From Nipponacmea schrenckii (lineage: Eukaryota; Mollusca; Gastropoda; Lottiidae), in NCBI GenBank assembly GCA_030562195.1, contig CM060200.1:15376001-15440000 (forward strand): 64,000 nucleotides of DNA, written 5' to 3'. Each line of letters begins with the position of its first letter. The stretch's first letter is position 1. A program made the translations under genes and the position numbers. The notes beneath the pieces were generated by a model. The model worked only from the letters and a program-made list of their open reading frames with translations. It was not told the origin of the DNA and made no database searches. Positions 20,420 to 32,210 of the stretch are shown piece after piece.

Positions 20420-21450
20420 TAAAAAAATAAACTAAATCCCCAGGCTTTGAGAGGTTCTGTCGCTCTGCATAGCAATTTTGATGGTATAAGTCATTTAAAC
20501 TAAGCATAATCGGTTCGGTGAAACTCGTATCATGTAGATCGGCCAAACGCATATTCAACAAAGAGCTTTTTACAATGAAATTCGCAATTTTGAAATGGTG
20601 ATTAAACGAAAAGTATACATCGTACAACAAAATATGATATATCAATGGATAGATCTTATCGAGAGCTATCACATTTGTGCAGCTCACAAGGTCACCAAAG
20701 GTCAAGGTTACAATATACGACAATTCGAAGTTTTTATGTATTAATATCAGATAAAATATCAAAATCAAAATTCAAAAATCAGTTTTCAAATATAATTCAG
20801 CAATCGAACTTACATTCTAGAGACATCACAATTACACAAATCGGATCATCCCCAGAGCCCTCGTTTCGATTTAAAGAAAATTACGCACAGTTTCTAGAGA
20901 AGAAAATAAAAAAAAATATTAAAAAGCGCATTTTTGGTTGAAAGGCGAAGTTTTGTATATCATTATAAAGAGCAGATAAACCCTAATAAGATTCAATACG
21001 GATTTTTTTTTATAAATTATTTTACGTGACAGAGTTGTTTAAATATAAAATCGGCTATAAATCCGCAAGTTATCATCGGACAATACAAATTAATATATCT
21101 TTGGATAGATATCATAAAGGGCAATTATTGTGTTCAGGTCACAAGGTCATTAAAGGTCAAGGTCACGAAATATGGGCCTTGAAAGTTTTTGCCATAACCA
21201 AAACAAATTTAAATGGAAATAAAAGAATATTAATTCAAATTAAAAAATTGGCACCTAAATATGTTTGCGCAATCAACTCTAGTCATTAGATATGAAAAAA
21301 ATAACGAAGATCGCTTTATCCCCTGAGTCTCCATTTTGAATTTTACAAAAAATTGCAATTTCAATATGGCGGCTCAGTGCCTGAAAATCAGAACTACTGG
21401 CCCAAATGACAAAGTGCAGATCCAATTATTTTCCATTAATTTTACCAAAT
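20420..21450 (+). repeat. Dispersed AGGTCA-repeat element, copy 2
   Basis: Begins near AAATCCCCAGGC and contains two related halves, each with the AGGTCA block: one at about 20685 (AAGGTCACCAAAGGTCAAGGTTAC), one at 21136 (CAGGTCACAAGGTCATTAAAGG). It ends near 21410-21450. The inverted copy 4 at 52700-53998 has the same two-half order. The open frames at 20322-20768 and 21026-21289 have no recognisable product and lie in this repeat. Confidence 0.65.
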
Positions 21451-22490
21451 AAATAAGAAAAAAAAAACCAACACATTATCTATGACTATATGATTTATTA
21501 CGTTTCAATCATTCCAGAGCTAATTAACAATGAATTTATTGACAATCGTCAATTGATAATCCCTCTGCCGGTAGGCTAAACGCTTCCAGTTCAAAGGGAT
21601 TGACCATCTCAAACTAGCCTACTTATCTTTAACAAACTATAATAGGAACAGTTGACATGATAATCCGTTATATGTTTAATCCTATAGTTAAATTTTAACC
21701 GGTCATTATTCACAGATATTATTCCGATTTCATCAATAGTCAATACCAACGTTAACATGACGAAGAAAATGAAACAAATAGAATTCTTGACGAATAGCTT
21801 ACCAGTCATTGAGAATTCTTCTTTTAACAGTTATAAAGTTGACAGAAGGTTCAATTTTATGTCACTAGCAAGTTTTTTACTATTGAAATTGTACCATTCC
21901 TTGCAAAAAATGTGCGTAATTATATAAGTTTTATCGTTTTTTATCTGTTTACTACTAGGATATGAAACAATTACTATTTATATACAATTGGGGACTCCCG
22001 CGGGAATATACCGTCATTTTTCTCAGTATTGGTGTCATTCAAAATACTTCGCTTTTCTCATGATCAACCGGAAGTACATCGTCGGTGAAATTTATCTAAA
22101 AATCGGCATTTATAACTTGGACAAAAATAATAAATTATTGTAGATGTTTGATGATCGGAATTTTTTGTTATTCATGATGAATATAACTAAACATTCATGG
22201 GTTGGATACTAGTTGAATAGGACTTAGTGTAGCAGTTTTGACATCAACAAAACATCGTTTAAATAATGTGCGGCTGGGAAAAAAATAAATCATTCAATTT
22301 ATTAACTTCTAGAGAATTTGGGACGGAACAACCAGAAGTTGTTCCGGGTCGAAATGTCTACGATAACAATCCAGTAATAATTTACGTTTCTGATTGTTCT
22401 GGACTAAGCCTTTATCACCCAGTTCTACTTTTTCTGGATATCAGAGACTATTCTGTCTAGTTAATCTAGAGTACATTGTTTACCATTGTT
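21451..22490. other. Intronic sequence without recognisable gene
   Basis: No repeat family or domain recognised. It includes a short GGAACAACCAGAAGTTGTTCC hairpin at 22325-22345 and an ACCGGAAGT at 22067. A minus-strand frame at 21609-21809 starts with a signal-peptide-like hydrophobic run, but no further support was found. Confidence 0.4.
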
Positions 22491-24006
22491 TTTTATACGC
22501 CCACGTGAAATGGGGGGGGGGGTATATTGTCGTCACCCACATCCGTCGGTCCGTCCGTCCGTCCGTCCGTCGGTCCGTCCGTCCACAATTGCTCGTAAAC
22601 ACTCTACAAGGTGTAATTCTTGACGGATTTAGAAGAAACGTGTTATGATTGTTTATGATCACGCAAGGATGAACCCTATTGCAAATCAGCGAAATCGGAA
22701 AAAAATTTAGTATGAGTTCTTGCTCTTGTTCTTGAATGGCTTATAAACACTCTACAATGTGCAATTATTGACCGATTTTGATGAAACTTGGTGTGAGAGT
22801 ATGTTTCAACTCAAGGATAAACCCTATTGAAAATCAGCGAAATCGAAAAACATTTAGTATGAGTTATTGCCCTTGTTCTTGAAAACGCGTTTAATTTAAG
22901 CTTGTAAACACTCTTGAGAGAATAATTTTGAATGGATTTTAATGAAACTTGGCCTGAGTATTTGTTATCACCCAAGGATGAAGCCTATTGAAAACCAGTT
23001 AAATCGAAAACAAATTAATATCAGTTATTGCCTTTGTTTTTGAAAACGCGTTCAATTTTTAGCTTGTAAACATTCTACAAAGCACAGTTATTGACCGATT
23101 TTGACGAAACTTGCTGAAATTGTTTAATATCACCCAAGGATGAACCCTTTTGAAAATAGTTAAATCGAAAAATATTTAGTATCAGTTATTGCCCTTGTTT
23201 TTGAAAGCGCATTTAATTTGTGGCTTGTAAACATTCTACAAAGCACAATTATTGACGGCTTTTGACAAAAGTTGTTAAATATCACCAAAGGATGAACCCT
23301 ATTGAAAATCAAATATATCGAAATATATTTGATACGAATTATTGCCCTTGCTTTATAAAATGTGTTCGATTTTTTCCTTGTAAACACTCCACAAGTCACA
23401 ATTCTTGAGTAATTTTGATGTAACTTGGCATGAGTATTTGTAATCACCTAATGATGAACCCTATTGAAAAATATTTAATTAGAGGGGGGGAAACTACTAT
23501 CTCGTACTTCGGGAAAGCACGGGCCTAGGAATCAGACCTAATTTTTTATTTCCTCGCACCGATCGGGATTCGAACCCACGGCACCTAGTCGCCTAGCAGA
23601 TTATTGTCTTTTTTGGAAAACTCGTCAAAATTTTTAGCTTGTTAACCCTCTAGAAGGCACAATGATTTACTGAATTTGACAAAATTTGCTGAAATGTTAA
23701 TTATCACTCAAGGATGAACCCTATTGAAAACAAGAAATATCACATAATATTTGATTGCCCTTGTTCTTTCAAATGATTTCGATTTTTTGACTCATAAACA
23801 CTCTATTTCTTGACTGATTTAAATGGAACTTGGCATGAGTATGTGGAATCACCTAAGGATGAACCCTATTGAAAATCAGATAAATCTTAAAATGTTTAAT
23901 ATCAATTATTGCTCTGTTTTTGAAAAGAAGAATATGTATATTTTATTTTTTTTTCAAAATCAATGCTGCCAGTGGGCGTATATTACCTTGCCTGGCAAGC
24001 TATCTT
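22491..24006 (+). mobile_element. HINE element H5
   Basis: 5' TTTTATACGCCCACGTG with an 11-G run, GTCGTCACCC and CCGT repeats; about nine monomers of the H1 type; 3' GCTGCCAGTGGGCGTATAT plus the CTTGCC-T-GGCAAG hairpin ending CTATCTT at about 24006. A SINE remnant interrupts the monomer array at about 23475-23612. The small open frames in it are the monomer read through on either strand, not genes. Confidence 0.8.
23475..23612 (-). mobile_element. tRNA-derived SINE remnant
   Basis: On the minus strand the sequence GTGGGTTCGAATCCCGATC (complement of about 23563-23581) is an RNA polymerase III B box embedded in a tRNA-like 3' half (CTAGGCGACTAGGTGCC before it). A body follows with CCTAGGCCCGTGCTTTCCCG, ending in a C run. 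The flanks are HINE core monomers. The A box is degenerate. This is the only such copy seen here. Confidence 0.55.
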
Positions 24007-24412
24007 GATGAAACTTGGTGCGAGAGTTTGTTATAACTCAAGGATGGACCCTATTGAATATCAGCGAAATCGAAAAATATTTAATATGAGTTATAGTTAT
24101 AGAAACGCATTCAATTTTAGCTTGTAAACACTCTTGAAAGAATAATTGTTAATGGATTTTGATAAAACATGGCTTGAGTATTTGTTATCACCTAAGGATG
24201 ACTCTTATTGAAAATCAGTTAAATCGAAAAATAATTAGTATCAGTAATTGCCCTTGTTTTTGAAAACGTGTTCAATTATTCGCTTGTAAACACTCTATAA
24301 AGCACAATTCTTGACCAATTGTGACAACACTTGCTGAAATTGTTTAATACCACCCAAGGATGATCCCTATTGAAAAACAAAAAAATCGAAATGTATTTAA
24401 TAAAAGTTATGG
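24007..24412 (+). repeat. HINE core monomers downstream of H5
   Basis: The monomers (GATGAAACTTGGTGCGAG..., TTGTAAACACTC...) continue directly after the H5 hairpin and stop near 24412 without a 3' terminus. They probably belong to an outer HINE into which H5 inserted. The outer 5' end is not visible. Confidence 0.6.
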
Positions 24413-25950
24413 ATTCAGACATAACTAGGTTTATACGTTACATCAAAACATAACAGTTATACTACTCATGCATATTTAACAGTCTAAGGTCTAGTCATGT
24501 GTTGTTGATAGCCTATCATCATGTCAAATACAATATTAGGTTTGTGCCTAGACGGAACGAACGCAGTTCAGCATATCCTTTGAGAAATTTAACAGAAAGG
24601 ATTTATAAAAACTAAGTGAGTAATTAGACATATTTTTTATACACCCACATGAAATGGGGGGGGGGGCGTATATTGTCGTCACCCATGTCGGTCGGTCCGT
24701 CTGTCGGTCGAAGCCTATTGAAAACCAGTAAAATCCAAAAAACATTAATATCAGTTATTGCCCTTGTTTCTTAAAACGCATTCAATTTTTAGCTTGTAAA
24801 CACTCTACAAAGCACAGTTATTGACCGATTTTGACAAAACTTGCTGAAATTGTTTAATATCACCCAAGGACGAACCCTTTTGAAAACAGAAAATATCCAA
24901 ATATATTTAATATGAATTATTGCCCTTCTATAAAATGTGTTGGATTTTTGCCTTGTAAACACTCTACAAGTCACAATTCTTGAGCTATTTTGACGTAACT
25001 TGGCATGAGTATTTTTAATCACCTAAGGATGAACCCTATTGAAATTCAGTTAAATCCAAAAATATTTAGTATCAGTTATTGCCCTTGTTTGAAAATGCGT
25101 TCAATTTTAGCTTGTAAACACTCTAGAAAGAAACAATTCTTAATGGATTTTGATCAAACTTGGCTTGAGTATTTGTTTTTACCCAAGGATGAACCCTATT
25201 GAAAATCAAATATATTTAGTATCACTTATAGCCCTTGTGTTTGAAAACGCATTTAACTTTTTGGCTTATTTACACTCTACAAGGCACAATTCATGACCAA
25301 TGTTGACAAAACTCACTGAATTTGTTTCATATCACCCAGGGATGAGCCCTATTGGAAATTAAAATATCAAAATATATCTAATATGAATTATTGCCCTTGT
25401 TCTTCTAAACGTGTTTGATTTTTGTCTTGTAAACACTCTACATGGCACAATTCTCGACCGATTTTGTTATAATTTGGTGTGAGAGCAAGGATGAACCCTA
25501 TTGAAAATCACGTTCAATATTAGCTTGTAAACACTCTTGAGAGAACAATTCTTAATGGATTTTGATGAAACTTGGCTTGAGTATTGTTATCACCCAAGGA
25601 TGAAGCCTATTGAAAGCCAGTAAAATCTAAAAAAAAATTAATATCATTTATTGCCCTTGTTTTTATACGCCCACATGAAAATGTGGAAGTATATTGCCAT
25701 CACCCCTGTCCGTCCGTCGGTCTGTTGGTCCGTCCATCAACAATTACTTGTGTATGCGATACAGGCCAGAGTTTTTATCCGATTTGAATGAAACTTGGTA
25801 TGTGTATTCATCTTGATAATATCTCAAACAAGTTTGAAAATGGCATGATTCCAGATGTCGGTTTATGAGTTATGGCTCTTGATTAAATGAAAAAACGTTT
25901 ATGTGTACGCAATAGAAGCTGAAGTTTTTATCAGATTTGAATGAATCTTG

Positions 25951-26128
25951 TGTTAATCAGTTTAATACCATATAAACTCACAATACAGTACATACATCAT
26001 AGCACATGGATAAACAAGATGGCAGACAATTTCTCACTTCAACAAGGGAGATCACTTTTACAACTCTTAGCTACAGACCACTAATACTAAAGTCAGACAC
26101 ATACAATATACAAATACAATACTTAACA
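25951..26128 (-). repeat. Copia 3' LTR
   Basis: 178 bp, TG...CA termini, nearly identical to 30879-31056. In the element's own orientation it is the downstream LTR. Confidence 0.92.
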
Positions 26129-26262
26129 ATCTCATCCTTTCTTCTATTTGATGTAATAATAATTAAATTAAGTTAAAGATATCTACTAGATATAAAAGAT
26201 AAAACTATTAAACTAAAAATAGGTTGATTTACTACCAATTATAACAAAACTTAAAAGTCATT

Positions 26263-27682
26263 TTAGAATGCCAAATCTGTCAAACTACGTTTAAAACATT
26301 TAATCAAATTTTCAGGAGAAGCACCTTTCTTTGTCAGGTTGTCAGCGATTTGATTTTTTGTAGGTAGCCACCTAATGTCAGTAATCCTTTTGTTCATTAT
26401 CATTTCTTTTAAAGAACTTATTTCTAATCGTAGACGCTTTTCGGTTACTTGTTTATTTGAATAAATAGCTTCTACAAGATCTGTATTGTCAACGACAAAA
26501 TGTATGGGGATTTGTTGATAAGGATTATCATATAATAGTTCACCCAGTCCGTAAAAATATACTGTTATCAACAGCATCTGCTAAAGACAATGTTTCAGCA
26601 GCCAGTGTACTTCTTACCACTCTCCTTATTTTTCGAGATTGCCATGTTAATGGACTGAATAAATGATTTTCACCACACAATAGGAAAAAGTGGCCTCCTT
26701 GGCTATTACCATCAGGTGAATTCCCAAATGATGTATCACTATAGATCACAAGTCGAAGTTCTCCATCAAGATGCTGAAATTGTAAATTAACCATTTCTGA
26801 ATGAACTCTGCGGATAATCTTATTACAATCATAAATATCTTGTATTGTTCCATTTTTAACACGAGTGGCCAATCTACCAACATCAAAATTAATATCTGGG
26901 CGACTTTGATTACATAACCAAATGAGTTGTCCCACCTTACCACGTAAATTAGATTTCTGATTCTCAGTTAATGGAGTATTTCGAGCACAATTTCTGTCAT
27001 TGTCAATTGGTGTAATATATTGACCATATTCACGCTGAGAAAGTGTTATAATTTCATCATCTTGAGATAAATGGAGACCAACATTCTTAAAACATGAAGA
27101 GTCTTCTTTACCAATATGAAATTCTTTCCTCATGTCATTAACAACACTATTTTCAAACTGCGAGGTACCAGCCCATAGGAAATCATCTATATGAACAGCA
27201 AATAATCCAATTAGTTTTTGATTCCTAAAGTAGTAGAAAACTGCTGGATCAACTTGCGACATTTTACCACCACTCTTTAATAGTATACTTTTAACTCTTT
27301 CGTACCATTTCAGAGAGGCATCTGACAATCCATACACACATTTATTTAAAAGCTACACCTTTCCAGATAAACAGGCTTCTTTTGGTGGTTTAAGGAAAAT
27401 TTCTCTGGAAATGTTATTCTCTTGTAGAAATGCAGTTTTAATGTCAATACTCTTAAGAGTCCATCTACTTTGGGCAATTACAGATAAAATCACTTTTAGT
27501 GATTCACGTGAGCACGTAGGAGAATCTTTTTGTAAAGTATCCAAATCATTCTCTTCAAATCCACGTGCAACTAAGCGTGCCTTTTTAATAAGTTCACCAT
27601 TGTTGTCCTTCAGTGTACAAACCCATCGTGTTGAGATAAATTTTTGTCCTGTATCCGGAACTTCATTGTACACATTTTCCAT
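26263..27682 (-). pseudogene. Copia reverse transcriptase and RNase H
   Basis: Frame 27682-27353 begins with the conserved STRWVCTLKD and ARLVARGFEE blocks and contains LKSIDIKTAFLQ, the first catalytic Asp. After a frameshift at about 27345 the frame 27337-26540 starts with the MYGLSDASLKWYE block and carries the YVDD-equivalent AVHIDDFLWAGT. It then has the RNase H start VIYSDTSFGNSPDG and the SRKIRRVVRSTLAAET block. A second frameshift at about 26560 leads into 26577-26263, the RNase H tail with HFVVDNTDLVE and TKNQIADNLTK. It copies element RNA into DNA in virus-like particles. Two frame breaks make this copy defective. Confidence 0.9.
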
Positions 27683-27748
27683 TTTCCAACTACATGTATT
27701 CAGTTCTTTTTGTTGAGCAGCATCAAAGTTAGTTTCATTTATCAGGAT

Positions 27749-28379
27749 TTATTCTGTCTGCTCTTCAACATTTATTTCTAAATTCCTGACTGTTCCTAAA
27801 TCCATTGATATACATTCATCTGTTAATTCGTCTGGTTTGGTAAATTTGACAATAAACCAATTCTTTAGTGAGCCAGATGCTTTCCCAGCTCGTCCTAGTA
27901 TAATAGCTTCGTTCACATTATTATCGTTTGTTGAAAAAGAGATATTTAGACCTGGTTTCACTGACACTTTAAGATTCTTATTTATTGCCCCTTCGGTTCT
28001 TCTTTCATCCTGTGTGTCATTCCTTCTGTTCCCATCGTCATTTCTTCCTTTAACATTATCATTCTGTTGGTCATTTCTTCCATTCCCATCGTCATTTCTT
28101 CCATTCCCATCGTCATTTCTTCCATTAACATTGTCATTCTGTTGGTCATTTTTTCCATTCTCATCGTCATTTCTTCTATTAACATTGTCATTCTGTCTAT
28201 CATTTCTTCTTTTAACATCATCATTCTGTTTGGTCATTTCTTCCATTCCCATCGTCATTTCTTCTATTAACATTGTCATTTTCATCGTCATCATCATCAT
28301 TATCATACGTTTTGTCTGTCCTATTCATCTTTTGTTCAGTAGATCGATTCATGGTCTGCCAGTCTTTGACATTTTGTAG
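27749..28379 (-). pseudogene. Copia linker with Asn/Asp-rich tandem repeat
   Basis: Between integrase and RT, the frame contains about a dozen short repeats of the type RNDDGNGRND and QQNDNVNGRND, encoded by a 21- to 33-bp tandem array (GTCATTTCTTCCATTCCCATC on the + strand, 28020-28290). It is followed by a non-repetitive stretch with ILGRAGKASGSLKNW. Copia proteins normally have a variable, poorly conserved linker here; an in-frame repetitive array is unusual. Confidence 0.7.
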
Positions 28380-28435
28380 GGCTTCTCGTTTTCTATCTTC
28401 TAGTGGACGCTGATCAGCAGAAACTTTGGGTAAAA

Positions 28436-29101
28436 TTACACTATTGTTTCAAAATGATTGTCTTTACGCAAACGACATGCATGAACTCGCACATATAATC
28501 CACCGTGGCGAATGAACACTACTACTCCATCCTGACCAATGACCCATCCAGGTCCCTTCCACTGATTATCACGCATATAGTAAACTTTATCACCTGTTAA
28601 AAATTCAGTACCTGTTGGTCTAATTTGTTTGGATAGAGCACGTTTTATTTTTTCCGATGATTCAAATTTAATAAATGCTTGTCTGGCTTTATGAAGTCCA
28701 GTTAAATGTTCATTCATCACTTTTGACATAGGTGGCTGTTCTGTTAGTGCTGGGGGTTGATCGACCAATACCGACGGTAATTTTGGATTTTGACCAAAAA
28801 CAATTTGATACGAGCTATAACCATGAACATTAATAAGACTGTTTTTAGCCGACACAGCCCAACACAATGCAGTTTCCAATGACAACGACGTATCTTCTTT
28901 GATTTTTAATAATGTTTCAGTTAATGTAGCATTGTGTCTCTCAAAGACACCATTAGACCAAGGGCTATAAGCTGGTGTACATTTTACAGTAATATTAAGT
29001 CTTTCAGCCATATCCCTAAATTCAGAATTATTAAATTCGCCACTGTTATCACTGTAAACACCTTTAGATGGGGCTCCATAAATACTAACCCAATGCTGCA
29101 T
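28436..29101 (-). pseudogene. Copia integrase, catalytic core and C-terminal part
   Basis: The frame opens with the second catalytic Asp in GVYSDNSGEFNN, then CTPAYSPWSNGVFERHN with the catalytic Glu, and continues with YMRDNQWKGPGWVIGQDG, the SH3-like C-terminal region. The first Asp lies in the preceding frame (VSLDLHQL, about 29215). A frameshift at about 29105 separates them. Confidence 0.88.
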
Positions 29102-29108
29102 AAATTTG

Positions 29109-30071
29109 TCAATTATTACTTTTGGTTCTTTTAATTATAGCTGCAGCACTCAGTCTACTAAACACATCTATTATGTGCAGATACCAAAGACTATTGTCAA
29201 GCTGATGAAGATCTAATGATACGACATCATTAAAATTTGAAGATAATGAGAAACCTGCAATAGGTTTATGTGGAGGTCGCTTATGATTTTTACAGATTTG
29301 ACATTCTATACATACTTTTGACAAAGATTTTTTATTATTATTTGAAACAAAACCTGCACTTTTTAATAGACTTAATAATTTATCAAATGACGCATGTCCA
29401 AATTGTTTGTGCAATTTACTAAGAACTCTTTCTTGTTCTATGTGGGACAAATTATCATTTACAATCAAAACAATATCTTCACTCACATTATTATCACTGT
29501 ACAAATTACATGTATTATTTAGACATTGAAACTTATTAAACCTACTTGTACTACAATGTTGCATTGGTTTACTCTTTACACTAATATCAATGCAATAATG
29601 CCCACTAGAGGTTAAATGCACAGTAACTGGTTTACCTAACATATATACTTGGTCATTATTGAGATCAATTACAGTACTTGCTCTCTTTATAGATGCCTTA
29701 CTTAATAACAGAGGAAGATCCTTGTCAATAACTTCAACCTTAATTGCCAAACGACTATTATTAATTTGAATAGGAATCTGGGCTACCTTATAAGAATAAA
29801 CACATGCACCATCCCCAAATTTAAATGCAGTATGACTTTCTGTGTAAATTATATCACGTTTAAAAGATTCATCTAAAGTTAAAAGATAATGTTCTAACCA
29901 AAGTTTACCACAAACAGTTTTACTACACGCAGTGTCAATAAGAGCAGCATTAAATGCTTCCATAGTTAATATTTCATTAGTGGTGTATTCTGTTGTTAAT
30001 AGAACCAAGTTTACATCTTCCGCCATTTCATCAACATTACACATATCCACATTTGTGACTGATTTGGACAA
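29109..30071 (-). pseudogene. Copia protease and GAG pre-integrase region
   Basis: The frame shows an aspartic protease active site, ALIDTACSKTVCG (about 29930), its following strands, then the GAG_pre-integrase zinc-binding block: HKQFGHASFDKLL (His) and CIECQICKNHKRP (two Cys). It ends inside the integrase core at about 29110. The protease active site is DTA, where Copia more often has DSG or DTG. Confidence 0.85.
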
Positions 30072-30854
30072 TTTCTATACCAATGATATCTTGAGATACA
30101 AACACTGCACCTACTAACTGCCCCATTGATTATGGGATTCATCCTCTGTGGTGAAGAATATTTACCACCTGGTTGACCAAAATGATTTCGAGTTTGGCCC
30201 TGACTGTTGATATCTGCAGACTTGTATTTGTATTGGTTTCCAGTCCGTCCACTGCGTCGATTCCAAGAACTGGTTCTGATATTCGCATTACATACTTCTG
30301 CTTGTTCTGGTTTAATGTCAATATTACTGGTCAAGATTTTTGGTTCTTCACCAGTTTTACCAAAAATTCTGTTTAGAGCAGATTTCATGTTATCAAATTT
30401 AACTTCAGTGCCATCTGTCGCTCCTTAACTGATAAGTTAGCATTGTCCAAAAGCTTAAAAGCTAAAATAGCCTCTGGAAGCACCATCTCATATTTCTTCA
30501 TAGAATTATATTTCTGTTCAAACTCTTTTATATAACTTGACATCAGCATATCTTTTCTGTCAAATTTATCAAATCACAGTAAGAATTGTAGGCCATATCT
30601 ATTTTATCTTGCTCAAACAATTTATCTAATTCTCTCACAAGAACAGCAATACTATTTTCAAAATTTAAATCAGCTGCAGGGATATTTCTAGCCACCTCTC
30701 TAGGTTTACCTTCTAAAGAAAGAGCCACAACCAGTCCTCTTTTTTCCTTGGGAAGTTCAGTCACAAGTTGCCACATATCCAGTTCATTTTTCCATTGACT
30801 GTAAGTCTTTCCTTTCAAACAAGGTGGATTCTTAAAACTGTTACCACTTGCCAT
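30011..30854 (-). pseudogene. Copia Gag
   Basis: The probable ATG is at 30854 (MASGNSFKNPPCLKG), 13 bp after the primer-binding site. The 30854-30543 frame contains YSQWKNELDMWQLVT, the UBN2/DUF4219-like Copia gag signature. After frameshifts near 30540 and 30425 the product continues to the zinc knuckle CSVCISRYHWYRNC (C-x2-C-x4-H-x4-C, about 30090-30131). It forms the particle shell. Confidence 0.85.
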
Positions 30855-30866
30855 CTTTAAACCACG

Positions 30867-30877
30867 CTCTGCTACCA
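30867..30877 (-). other. Copia primer-binding site for initiator tRNA-Met
   Basis: The minus strand reads TGGTAGCAGAG, one base after the 5' LTR, complementary to the 3' end of animal initiator tRNA-Met (...CTCTGCTACCA). Confidence 0.8.
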
Positions 30878-30878
30878 A

Positions 30879-31056
30879 TGTTAATCAGTTTAATACCATA
30901 TAAACTCACAATACAGTACATACATCATAGCACATGGATAAACAAGATGGCAGACAATTTCTCACTTCAACAAGGGAGATCACTTTCACAACTCTTAGCT
31001 ACAGACCACTAATACTAAAGTCAGACACATACAATATACAAATACAATACTTAACA
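30879..31056 (-). repeat. Copia 5' LTR
   Basis: 178 bp, TG...CA termini. Upstream LTR in the element's orientation, with the TCTTG target duplication at 31057-31061. Confidence 0.92.
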
Positions 31057-31349
31057 TCTTGGTATGTGTACTCATCTTGATAATATCTCGGACAAGTTCG
31101 AAAATGGCACGATTCCAGATGTCGGTTTATGAGTTATGGCCCTTGATTAAATGAAGAAACGTTAAAATTTACTTGTGTACCCAATAGAAGCTGTAGTTTT
31201 CATCCGATTTGAATGAAACTTGGTATGTGTATTCATCATGATAATATCTTGGACAAGTTCGAAAAAGGCATGATTCCAGATGTCGGTTTATGAGTTATGG
31301 ACCTTGATTAAATAAAAAAATGTTAAAATTTACTTGTGTACGGAATAGT

Positions 31350-32210
31350 AGCAATTACTCAAAAAACATTCACTGAAAATATTGAAGTTAAGGGCATGGA
31401 AAATTGTCAAATTAGAACTTGACCACCATCTTATCTATTTCAATACTCATTACCAAGTTTCATCAAATCTATTGAAAAATTATATACTTATTTTGCACCC
31501 ACAAATATTTTTGACGCAATTTTACTAAGTCAAGGGTAATAACCCAAAAACCATTTGTTAAAAAAAGTCAGAAATTCAAACTTGACTAATGTCTTATCAA
31601 TTCTGATGCTTACACCAAGTTCCATCAAAATCCTTTGAAAATTAAAGCTTCTTATTGCAACCACAATAGAATTTTGACGCAATTTTACTAAGTCAAGGGA
31701 AATAACTTAAAACAATTCATTGAAAAACTGTCAAATTCAAACTTGATTGAGGCCTAATCAATTCCAATGCTCACACCAAGTTTCATCAACATCCTCTGAA
31801 AATTGGAGGATTTATTGCATCGAAACTAAAATTTTGACAAGATTTTTCTAAGTCAAGGGCAATAACTCAAAAACCATTCATGTGATAATTTCCATTTTCG
31901 ATCTTGACCGAGATATCATCAATATATACATGTATACCAAGTTTCATTAATATCGGATAAAAACTGTAGCCTCTATTGTGATACAAACCAAATTTGACGC
32001 GTTTTTACTAAGTCAAGTGCAATAACTCAAAAACCGTTCATGCGATAATTTCCATTTTCGAACTTGACCAAGATGTTTACCAAGTTTCATTAAGATTGGA
32101 AAAAAACTGTAGCCTCTATCGTGGATACAACAAATGTGGACGGACGGACAGATGGACGGACGGACAGGAGCGACGGCAATACGCCACATTTCCATGTGGG
32201 CGTATAAAAA
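31350..32210 (-). mobile_element. HINE element H8 on the minus strand, nested in H7
   Basis: The 5' end is at 32210 on the minus strand (TTTTTATACGCCCACATGG), followed by CCGT repeats (32140-32170 as ACGG) and monomers of the GTATCCACGATAGAGGC type shared with 13880-14176. The left end, near 31350, has no hairpin, so it is 3'-truncated. H7 monomers flank it. Confidence 0.65.

Larger units (their letters stand above)
25951..31056 (-). mobile_element. Copia (Ty1/copia) LTR retrotransposon, near-full length
   Basis: Two 178-bp LTRs (25951-26128 and 30879-31056), each starting TGTTAATC and ending CTTAACA, enclose a minus-strand gag-pol. The 5-bp target duplication TCTTG is at 25946-25950 and 31057-31061. 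The primer-binding site and all pol domains are in Copia order: protease, integrase, reverse transcriptase, RNase H. The LTRs differ, as far as I can see, at a single base (CTTTTAC versus CTTTCAC), so insertion was recent, although the coding frame already has several breaks. It lies antisense in the EIF2B3 intron. Confidence 0.92.

Noticed and set aside
21609..21809. Minus-strand frame starting with a signal-peptide-like hydrophobic run
   Set aside because: No homology, no splice partner, and it lies in featureless intron sequence.
22266..22460. 64-codon + strand frame before H5
   Set aside because: No recognisable motif. It contains a hairpin and runs up to a HINE end.
27837..28379. 180-codon + strand frame rich in Ser/Phe
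   Set aside because: It is the antisense of the Copia Asn/Asp repeat. The minus-strand frame fits the element.
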